Source: Acidobacteria bacterium RIFCSPLOWO2_12_FULL_66_21
GTDB taxonomy: Bacteria > Acidobacteriota > Vicinamibacteria > Vicinamibacterales > 2-12-FULL-66-21
Assembly (NCBI GenBank): GCA_001767455.1
Contig: MELC01000079.1
Span: 1 to 64,000, forward strand
Length of the DNA: 64,000 bases
Direction: 5' to 3'
In this document: in pieces, positions 58,077 through 64,000 of the stretch
Layout of the letters: every line of letters begins with the position of its first letter
Numbering within the stretch: position 1 is the first letter of the stretch
The notes under the pieces: model-generated
Told to the model about the DNA's origin: nothing
What the model saw: only the letters and a program-made list of their open reading frames with translations
Databases searched by the model: none
Position numbers and translations under genes: made by a program

Positions 58077-58751
58077 ATGAGCTACGGCCCATTGGCGGCG
58101 CTCGCCGTCGTGGCGGCGTCAGCCACGTTCGGCTTGGTTCCAGCCGCCCTGGCCCAGCAGCCCCCCGACCGGCTCGCACGCGGCGATGCGGCCGGTACGA
58201 TCGGCTGGTTCAACGGCAACAAGTCGAATCTGTCGGGGCGCTCGTACAACAACTGGTACACCCGGGCGGCCTACGGCGCCGCGCTGGTCGGCTGGTACTG
58301 GACCGATCATCACAAGACCGAGATCGAGTTCGGGGCCAGCAGCGCAGCCCGATTGTGGACGTCGCTGGACGCGGTTGACGGCATCCCCGCGTACGGCTCG
58401 GCCGAGTACACCTTCTCGACGACGCGAATCGCCATCGCTCAGCAGTACCAGTTCCTCCGGAACGCCTGGGTGCACCCCCACGTCGCCGGTGGGCTCGACC
58501 TGACCTGGGAGCGCGTGACCGGGCACGAATCCGCCGTGTATCAGTACGATCGAACCAACCCGCAGCCGCGGCTCCTGCGGGACGAGCGGGATGTTCCGCC
58601 CCGCACCGATGTGCACGCGCGGCCGTTCGCCGAGGCCGGGCTCAAGGCGTACGTCACCCCGCACGCCTTCTTCAGAAGCGACCTGCGGTTCGTCGGGATG
58701 AGGCGGCTGGACGAAGTCATCCTGCGGTGCGGGTTTGGGGTTGATTTCTAG
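58077..58751 (+). CDS. Outer-membrane beta-barrel protein (224 aa)
   Basis: The product has a signal peptide (LAALAVVAASATFGLVPAAL, cleavage near ALAQ), then alternating aromatic/polar strands typical of small 8-strand barrels: YTRAAYGAALVGWYWTDHHK, RIAIAQQYQFLRNAWVHPHV, VHARPFAEAGLKAYVTPHAF then FRSDLRFVGM, ending in the barrel-signal VILRCGFGVDF (terminal Phe). It probably inserts by the BAM complex. It is followed 14 bp downstream by a lipoprotein gene, so the two may form an envelope operon. Confidence 0.8.
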   Translation: MSYGPLAALAVVAASATFGLVPAALAQQPPDRLARGDAAGTIGWFNGNKSNLSGRSYNNWYTRAAYGAALVGWYWTDHHKTEIEFGASSAARLWTSLDAVDGIPAYGSAEYTFSTTRIAIAQQYQFLRNAWVHPHVAGGLDLTWERVTGHESAVYQYDRTNPQPRLLRDERDVPPRTDVHARPFAEAGLKAYVTPHAFFRSDLRFVGMRRLDEVILRCGFGVDF

Positions 58752-58765
58752 GAGCTGAAAACGTC

Positions 58766-59176
58766 ATGCGGCGAATGATTGCGGTGATGCTGTGCGCGGC
58801 CCTCTTCATGCCGGCGTGTGCGACGGGCGGGGCCGCGCGCGCCGAGTCTGCCCCGGCGCCCCCCTCGACGGCGGATCCCGCGCTGATGGCCTCCTACGTC
58901 GAACAACTGCCGGTGGGCTCACGCGTGCGGGTGCACACGACCGACGGCCGCAAGCTCTCCGCCACGCTTATGAAAGCCGACGACCGCGCCATCGTCGTCC
59001 AGGCCCGCACCCGGATCCCCGAGCCGCCGATCACCGTTCCCCTGGAGCAGGTTGTATCCGTTCAACTCGAGGCGAACAACGGCCCGGGCCGCGCGATTGC
59101 GATCGGCGCCGCCGCCGGCGCCGGTGCGGCCCTCGGCGTGTTTCTCGTCCTGCTGGCCATCTTCGCTGGTGATTGA
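58766..59176 (+). CDS. Putative lipoprotein with DGRK beta domain, short paralogue
   Basis: In the 136-residue product the signal ends in a lipobox (MLCAALFMPAC, cysteine 17). The core VEQLPVGSRVRVHTTDGRKL then SATLMKADDRAIVVQARTRI is a small beta domain like the one in the 192-aa lipoprotein at 2835-3413. The C-terminus is a glycine-rich hydrophobic hairpin (AIAIGAAAGAGAALGVFLVL). It shares layout and DGRK motif with that protein, so the two are probably paralogues. Its role is unknown. Confidence 0.7.
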   Translation: MRRMIAVMLCAALFMPACATGGAARAESAPAPPSTADPALMASYVEQLPVGSRVRVHTTDGRKLSATLMKADDRAIVVQARTRIPEPPITVPLEQVVSVQLEANNGPGRAIAIGAAAGAGAALGVFLVLLAIFAGD

Positions 59177-59190
59177 ACAGGAGAACGGGA

Positions 59191-59465
59191 GGACGGGAGC
59201 AGCCCATCACACGGGGGCACGGATCACACGGAGACGCGCGGAGGGTGGCCCGTCTGGCCGCGCGATGCGCGATGAAGTGGCCTGAGATCCGCAAACGCAA
59301 GCACGCCCTGATCGTCCGCGTGTTTGCGTTTGTGGATCTCAGACCACTTCTAACGCCGGCCGGGGGATCGACACGGCCGGCGCCAGACGGGCCACCACCG
59401 ACGTCTGCCTAGCTCCGTGCGTCCCCGTGTGCTCCGTGGCTCCGTGTAAGCCGTCTCCGCTTCTC
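59191..59465. repeat. CACGGAG/CTCCGTG composite array around a stem-loop
   Basis: CACGGAG-like units at 59200-59245 and CTCCGTG-like units at 59410-59465 are complementary outer arms. The 23-bp-arm stem-loop copy B sits between them. The same three-part order occurs at 21700-21970. It separates two convergent genes. Confidence 0.8.
59284..59340. repeat. Dispersed stem-loop, copy B (23-bp arms)
   Basis: The left arm at 59284-59306 (GAGATCCGCAAACGC...) pairs with the right arm at 59318-59340 (...TTGTGGATCTC), with an 11-nt loop. Compared with copy A, position 11 of the arm changes from a G-C to an A-T pair, a compensatory change. The other changes give G-U pairs. Confidence 0.85.
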
Positions 59466-59467
59466 CG

Positions 59468-60760
59468 TCACCTCTGTGGGCTCTTGTAGACCGTGCCGCC
59501 TTTCATCACGAATCGCACGTTTCTCAACGCGTGGATATCTCGTGTGGGATCGCCCTCAACCGCGATGAGATCGGCGAGCAGCCCTTCCTTGACCTGGCCG
59601 ATCCGGTTCTCCATGTGGAGCACGCGCGCGGCGAGTGACGTCGCGCTCTTCAGCGCGGCCACCGGCGGCATGCCGTAGTCCACCATCATCTCGATCTCGC
59701 GCGCGCTGTCGCCGTGCGTGAACACGCCGACGTCGCTGCCGCTCAGGATCGTGACGCCGGCGTCGAGCGCCGCCTTGAAGCTGGCGCGCTTGCGCGTGAT
59801 GCCGGCGGGCTCGGGCGCCTGCCCCTTCTTCCACCCGGCGTACTGGCTCGTTGCGTCGCCGGCGGCCAGCGTCGCGCAGAGCGCGACGTTCCTCTCCGCC
59901 ATCAGCTTGAAGATCTCCGGCGTGCCGCTGTCGCCGTGCTCGATCGTCTCGACGCCCGCGAGTACCGAGCGGCGCATGCCTTCAGGCGTGCTCGAGTGCG
60001 CGGACACAGGACGGCCGCTGCTGCGCGCGGTATCGACGATCAGCTTCAGTTCGTCGAGCGAGAAGGTCGGCGCAGCCTCGCCGTGGGCCCCCCAGCGATA
60101 GTCCGAGTACACCTTGATCCAGTCGGCGCCGTGTCCAATCTGGTCGCGGACGACACGGACGAGATCGGCGCCGTCAGCCTCTTCCGCGCCCTGCGGCACA
60201 CGCCATTCGAGCGAGAAGCCCTTCGGGCCGTAGCTGCCGGTGGCGACGATGGCCCGGGTCGAGACCAGCATCCGCGGGCCGGGGACGATCCCCTGGTCGA
60301 CGGCTTGTTGCAGCTCGGCATCGGCGTAGCCCGCACCTTCGGTGCCGAGGTCGCGGACGAGCGTGAAGCCCGCCATCAGCGTCGCGCGCAGATGGTTCAC
60401 CGCGCGCGAGGTGCGCACGCCGAGCGACTCTCGCGCCACCTGGTCGTTCCACGGCGTCTCGTTGTACGGGTGCAGGAGCACGTGCGAATGCCCTTCGATG
60501 AGCCCCGGCAGCAGCGTCGTCCCCGGCATCTCGACGACAGTGGCGCCCGGAGACGCCACGCCGGCGGCGGGACCGGCCGCGTCAATCCGATCCCCCCGCA
60601 CGCGCACCGCCCACCCCTCGTGCATGGAGTCGCCATCGAATACGCGCGCCGGCTTCAACACGGTGACGGTGTCGCGCGAGGGCGCCTGCGGCCCCTGCGC
60701 GGCCGGCGCCGTCTCCATCGCGAGCGACACCGCCGCAAGAGCGACAAGCAGCCGTTTCAT
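59468..60760 (-). CDS. Secreted amidohydrolase (imidazolonepropionase-like), second of pair
   Basis: The 430-residue product has a signal peptide ([20 protein letters not shown]), a beta-sandwich start, then the metal-dependent TIM barrel: HxH in [16 protein letters not shown], a lysine in [11 protein letters not shown], histidines in [13 protein letters not shown] and [11 protein letters not shown], and the catalytic Asp in [14 protein letters not shown]. It closes with [16 protein letters not shown]. It hydrolyses a C-N or amide bond, probably in a peptide-like or cyclic substrate outside the cytoplasm. It follows its homologue by 4 nt. Confidence 0.9.
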   Translation of the reverse strand: MKRLLVALAAVSLAMETAPAAQGPQAPSRDTVTVLKPARVFDGDSMHEGWAVRVRGDRIDAAGPAAGVASPGATVVEMPGTTLLPGLIEGHSHVLLHPYNETPWNDQVARESLGVRTSRAVNHLRATLMAGFTLVRDLGTEGAGYADAELQQAVDQGIVPGPRMLVSTRAIVATGSYGPKGFSLEWRVPQGAEEADGADLVRVVRDQIGHGADWIKVYSDYRWGAHGEAAPTFSLDELKLIVDTARSSGRPVSAHSSTPEGMRRSVLAGVETIEHGDSGTPEIFKLMAERNVALCATLAAGDATSQYAGWKKGQAPEPAGITRKRASFKAALDAGVTILSGSDVGVFTHGDSAREIEMMVDYGMPPVAALKSATSLAARVLHMENRIGQVKEGLLADLIAVEGDPTRDIHALRNVRFVMKGGTVYKSPQR

Positions 60761-60764
60761 GCGA

Positions 60765-62033
60765 TCACCTGATGGCCCTTCCGCCCTTCATCACGAACGC
60801 GACGTGCCGGAGCGCGGTGATGTCCGTCAACGGATTGCCCGTGACCGCGACGAGGTCCGCTTCCCGGCCGGGCTCGATCGTGCCGATCCGGTCTCCCATG
60901 CGCAGCGAAGCCGCGGCGATGGAGGTCATCGACGAAATCGCGTCGACCGGCGCCTGGCCGCCATTCTGCACCCGCACGATGGCCTCCTCGACGTTGCGGC
61001 CGTGCGCCCCGGCGACCGCGTCCGTGCCGAACACGATCTTCAGCCCCTTGACCTTCAACGCCCGCTTGAACATCTCGAGCACGACAGGGATCGCCTTCTC
61101 CATGTGGGCGAAACCCTCCTCGTTGTAGTTGCCGATGCCGAGGAAGCGCGGCTTGTTCTCGAGGTAGTTCTGGAGCACGAGGCCGACGTTCGGATCGAAG
61201 AACGTGCCTTTCTCCGCCATGAGGGTCAACACCTCGTCTGTGGCGAAGGTCCCGTGCTCGATCTGCGTGCACCCGGCGAGGACCGCCGCCTTGATCGACT
61301 CGGCGCTGTGCGCGTGGACCAGCGTCCGCAGGTGCACGCCGTTCGCCTCCCCGCACGCCGCCTGCAACTGCTCGTCGCTCATCGTCTGCGTCCCGCCGTC
61401 GCGGATGCTCGCTGACGCAAAGAGCTTGATGAGGTCCGCCCCGTCCGCCGCGGCCTTGCGGACCGCGTCGCGCAACTGGTCGGGCGTCGCCGGCTGACGG
61501 TTGGTGCCGCCGGTGCGCTCGTTGATCTGGCGGATCGACGTCAGGATGCGCGGCCCCGGGAGGAGGCCCCGGTTGATCGCGTTCTTCAGCTCCACGTCCG
61601 AGGGCGAGCCGGCGCTCTGCACCGTGGTGAATCCGTTCACGAGCGTCTGATAGGCATTCTCGGCGCCGTAGAGCGCCTGCTCGGCGGGCGTTTCTCCGCG
61701 GTTGTCCATCCGGCCGTCTTTCCCGAAGTGCCAGCCGATGTGGACGTGCGTATCGATCCACCCCGGCATCAGCGTCATCCCGCTCAGATCGTAGGTGGCC
61801 TTTCCGACCGCGCGGCCAATCCGCGCGATCTTCCCGTTCTCGATCCGCAGGACGACGTCACGCGCGAGATTGCCGCGGCCATCGAGGACGACCCCGGCGC
61901 GGATGGTGACCGGCGCGGGCGGCGCCTGCTGCACCGGCGCCACCGCGGGTGCAGCCGGCGCCTGCCCGGCCGGCGGCTGCGCCGCCAGAGTGCCGCCAAT
62001 CAGCAGCGATAACGCAACACCCCACCGTCTCAT
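60765..62033 (-). CDS. Secreted amidohydrolase (imidazolonepropionase-like), first of pair
   Basis: In the 422-residue product the signal peptide ([16 protein letters not shown]) is followed by an Ala/Pro/Gln-rich linker to about residue 45. Catalytic features are HxH in [14 protein letters not shown], lysine in [17 protein letters not shown], histidines in [10 protein letters not shown] and TQIEHGTF, Asp in [14 protein letters not shown], and the end [20 protein letters not shown]. It is homologous to the next gene over the whole barrel. The pair probably arose by duplication and acts on related substrates. Confidence 0.9.
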   Translation of the reverse strand: MRRWGVALSLLIGGTLAAQPPAGQAPAAPAVAPVQQAPPAPVTIRAGVVLDGRGNLARDVVLRIENGKIARIGRAVGKATYDLSGMTLMPGWIDTHVHIGWHFGKDGRMDNRGETPAEQALYGAENAYQTLVNGFTTVQSAGSPSDVELKNAINRGLLPGPRILTSIRQINERTGGTNRQPATPDQLRDAVRKAAADGADLIKLFASASIRDGGTQTMSDEQLQAACGEANGVHLRTLVHAHSAESIKAAVLAGCTQIEHGTFATDEVLTLMAEKGTFFDPNVGLVLQNYLENKPRFLGIGNYNEEGFAHMEKAIPVVLEMFKRALKVKGLKIVFGTDAVAGAHGRNVEEAIVRVQNGGQAPVDAISSMTSIAAASLRMGDRIGTIEPGREADLVAVTGNPLTDITALRHVAFVMKGGRAIR

Positions 62034-62036
62034 CCT

Positions 62037-62219
62037 AGACCGGGGCTCCGCCCCGGACCCCGGCTCGGTCGCTCGCGGGGACCCCTCCGCCCCGCGCCGC
62101 TCCCTTCCACCCCAACGCGCAAAGAACGCGCGTCGGGGGCCCCGGCTCGCGGGCGCGCCGTGCGCGCCGCCGTTATGCAGTACTGACAACAGAGTTCTCG
62201 CAAGGCATCGCATAACGGC
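62037..62219. repeat. GC-rich hairpin block and 10-bp inverted repeat
   Basis: CCGGGGCTCCGCCCCGG (62039-62055) is a strong hairpin, and the following CGCTCGCGGGGACCCC style resembles the repeat family at 4200-4300. GCCGTTATGC (62169-62178) and GCATAACGGC (62210-62219) form a perfect 10-bp inverted repeat with a 31-nt spacer, ending exactly at the stop of the gene at 62220. Confidence 0.55.
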
Positions 62220-64000
62220 CTAGCGCACCTCTGTGGATGGCCCGAGGAGCCGGTCGAGTTCCGCCTTGATCGTGTCGAGCTCCTTCTTCAACGTGGTGTA
62301 TCGCTCGATCGCGTCGCGGCCGATCTTCTGGTCGGCTCTCGCGGTCATGCCGGCAAGATAGGTGATGTGCGCCTGGAGGCCCGGCTTGCCGTAGCGCACC
62401 GGCTCCGTCAGGAGCTTCGCCGCGATCGCGTCCACCTGGCGCGCCTTGTCGGCGTCGGCGCCGGCCGCCCCGCGGAGCTTCGTCTGCGCGTCGCGGACAC
62501 GTCTTACCACCTCGTTGACCTGGGCGACGAGGTCGCGCGCGCGCATGTTGTGCGCGAACTGCTCCTTGAGATCGGCCACCGTCGTGCCTTCGGCGGCGAC
62601 GTTGGGATCGATCCGGACGCTGAACGGTTCGGTCTTCGTCGTCGCGCCCACCTTCAAGCGCGCCTGGTAGGAACCGGGGGGCAAGGCGAGGCCGGACTGA
62701 TGCCGCACGTCCCAGATGAACCGGTTGACGCCGGCGTTCTTCGTCACGCGGTTCGCGTTCGCATTGCCGCGGCCGCGCCCGAATCCCTGCGGCGCGTCCG
62801 GATCGTCGGGATCGCCGCCGCCGCCGCGCCCGCCGCGCCCGCGGCCGCCGCCGAGCGCCGGCGCGTCGCTGTTGTAGGAGGTCACCACCGTCCCCGCCGC
62901 GTCGAGAATCTCGATCGTCACCGGGCCGCTCGGCGCGGACGGCACGTAGTACTCGATCATCGGTCCGAGCGCGCTCACTGTCGTGCGGTATCCGTCGCGC
63001 GGCTTGTACAACTGGACGTCGGACGCGGAGGTCTGCGCCGTGATCTGGTGCAGCGCGCTGACGTTGTCGAGGATCCAGAACGCGCGCCCTTGCGTGGACA
63101 CCACCAGATCCTTCCGGTGGACCTTGATGTCGGTGATCGGCACGTTCGGCAGATTGAGCTGGAAGGACTGCCAGTCGGCGCCGTTGTCGAACGAGATGTA
63201 CATCCCGAATTCCGTGCCGGCATACAGCAGCCCTTCGCGATCGGGATCCTCGCGGACCACGCGCGTGGGCGTGTCGGCCGGGATGCCGTTCTTGCCGTCG
63301 GTCAGCCGCTTCCAGGTTTTCCCGTAGTCGTCCGTCTTGTAGATGTACGGCTGGTAATCGCCGAGCAGGTAGCGATACACGGCGTAGTAGGCGGAGCCGC
63401 GGCGATGCGGCGACGCTTCTATCCACTGCACGCGGCCGCCCGGCTCGAGGTCCTTCGGCGTGATGTTCGTCCAGGTCTTCCCGTTGTCGCGCGTGACATG
63501 GAACGGTCCGTCGTTCGAGCCGGTCCAGATCACGCCGGTCTCCAGCGTGGACTCGGTGATGGCGTAGAGCGTGCTGTAGAACTCTTCGCCGGTGACGTCG
63601 CGCGTGATCGGCTCGCCGCTGGCCCCCTGGCAGCAATCCGGATTCGCGGTCAGGTCGGGTGAGAGCTTCTCCCACGTCACGCCCTTGTCGCGCGTGCGGT
63701 GCAGGTACTGCGAGCCGTAATAGAGAACCTCGGGGTCGTGCGGCGACAACGCCATCGGCGACACGCGCTGCATGCGGTAGATGAGATCCCGCCCCGGGTT
63801 CCCGTACAGCGACTGCGCGCCGATCCAGTAGTTCTTCGACTGACCCGTCTTCAGGTTCATCACCGAGTACTGCCCCTTGCAGGACCCGTAGACGATGTCC
63901 GGGTTCTTCGGATGCGGGATGATCGGCCCGGTCTCGCAGCCCGGCCCGTTGCGCCAGTCGTCGCGGTTGAACGGCTGCGCCTGGCTCGTGATGATGAGCG
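62220..64000 (-). CDS. VPS10/sortilin-type propeller protein, partial (N-terminus beyond window)
   Basis: At least 593 residues are visible. The frame stays open to the right edge, so the N-terminus is outside. BNR/sortilin repeats with the Asp-box style are present: TRDKGVTWEKLSPDL, TRDNGKTWTNITP, TDDYGKTWKRLTDG and SFDNGADWQSFQLNL, as in secreted VPS10-domain glycosyl-hydrolase-like proteins common in Acidobacteriota. A Gly/Arg-rich linker (GGGRGRGGRGGGG) leads to a beta domain (FIWDVRHQSGLALPPGSYQA) and a C-terminal helical bundle. It probably acts outside the cell; its substrate is unknown. Confidence 0.88.
   Translation of the reverse strand, partial: LIITSQAQPFNRDDWRNGPGCETGPIIPHPKNPDIVYGSCKGQYSVMNLKTGQSKNYWIGAQSLYGNPGRDLIYRMQRVSPMALSPHDPEVLYYGSQYLHRTRDKGVTWEKLSPDLTANPDCCQGASGEPITRDVTGEEFYSTLYAITESTLETGVIWTGSNDGPFHVTRDNGKTWTNITPKDLEPGGRVQWIEASPHRRGSAYYAVYRYLLGDYQPYIYKTDDYGKTWKRLTDGKNGIPADTPTRVVREDPDREGLLYAGTEFGMYISFDNGADWQSFQLNLPNVPITDIKVHRKDLVVSTQGRAFWILDNVSALHQITAQTSASDVQLYKPRDGYRTTVSALGPMIEYYVPSAPSGPVTIEILDAAGTVVTSYNSDAPALGGGRGRGGRGGGGDPDDPDAPQGFGRGRGNANANRVTKNAGVNRFIWDVRHQSGLALPPGSYQARLKVGATTKTEPFSVRIDPNVAAEGTTVADLKEQFAHNMRARDLVAQVNEVVRRVRDAQTKLRGAAGADADKARQVDAIAAKLLTEPVRYGKPGLQAHITYLAGMTARADQKIGRDAIERYTTLKKELDTIKAELDRLLGPSTEVR

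Noticed and set aside
62169-62219. Integron attC site
   Set aside because: The inverted repeat resembles attC ends, but the order is GTTATGC then GCATAAC, the reverse of the R'' and R' layout. There is no L box pair and no integrase.

Overview
The window is a high-GC bacterial chromosome segment with a reading style typical of Acidobacteriota, most likely class Vicinamibacteria (old subdivision 6). The evidence is indirect: a PadR regulator followed by the first codons of an ADOP-type permease, many secreted S9/M28/GGT/amidohydrolase genes, a PDZ-TPR-CHAT protein, and low-complexity tandem repeats in the gaps between genes. No 16S rRNA or other marker gene is present, so this placement is inference.

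Region by region. 1-2631 is a degraded mobile segment: a truncated Sel1 protein, a minus-strand operon of four small genes led by an HUH-type Rep-like protein, and the C-terminal piece of a serine recombinase. It abuts the 3' end of tRNA-Leu(UAA). 2.8-9.1 kb holds a lipoprotein, pdxH, an APC permease, an S9 peptidase, an amidase relic and a REC-PilZ regulator. 9.2-14.2 kb holds a DUF255 thioredoxin-fold protein and a two-gene ABC transporter. 14.5-20.0 kb is a minus-strand envelope cluster: mlaE, mlaF, an MlaD-OmpA fusion, YtxH-like membrane-anchored helices and a YihY protein, with an NtrC-type sigma-54 activator just upstream. 22.0-27.7 kb is a leucine-degradation (liu) operon: zinc ribbon, methylcrotonyl-CoA carboxylase beta subunit, methylglutaconyl-CoA hydratase, separate biotin carboxylase and biotin carrier genes, and HMG-CoA lyase. 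27.8-40.5 kb has membrane glycosyltransferases, a PadR gene with a decayed permease and a PolX relic, an L,D-transpeptidase, two CheY-like regulators, an M28 peptidase and an esterase. 40.5-49.2 kb is the most accessory-looking part: two PIN toxin/antitoxin modules, then a three-gene operon (sigma factor, double zinc-finger membrane anti-sigma, PDZ-TPR-CHAT protease-like protein), then a collagen-like secreted protein. 49.2-64.0 kb returns to scattered secreted and metabolic genes: a PEGA repeat protein, GH35 beta-galactosidase, gamma-glutamyltransferase, an MFS transporter, an outer-membrane barrel, paired amidohydrolases and a VPS10/sortilin-type propeller cut by the window edge.

The strongest candidate for an undescribed system is the operon at 42179-48287. 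Its parts match the logic of an envelope-stress sigma pathway (sigma, membrane anti-sigma, PDZ protease), but the protease slot is filled by a caspase-like CHAT domain behind ten near-identical TPR units. Other notable signals are: locus-specific heptanucleotide arrays in almost every larger gap, often folded as inverted arms; two copies of a 23-bp-arm stem-loop whose pairing survives sequence change; a 98-bp repeat present twice at about 98% identity; and -10-like hexamers ending 6-8 nt before the start codon at eight or more genes, which suggests leaderless transcripts.
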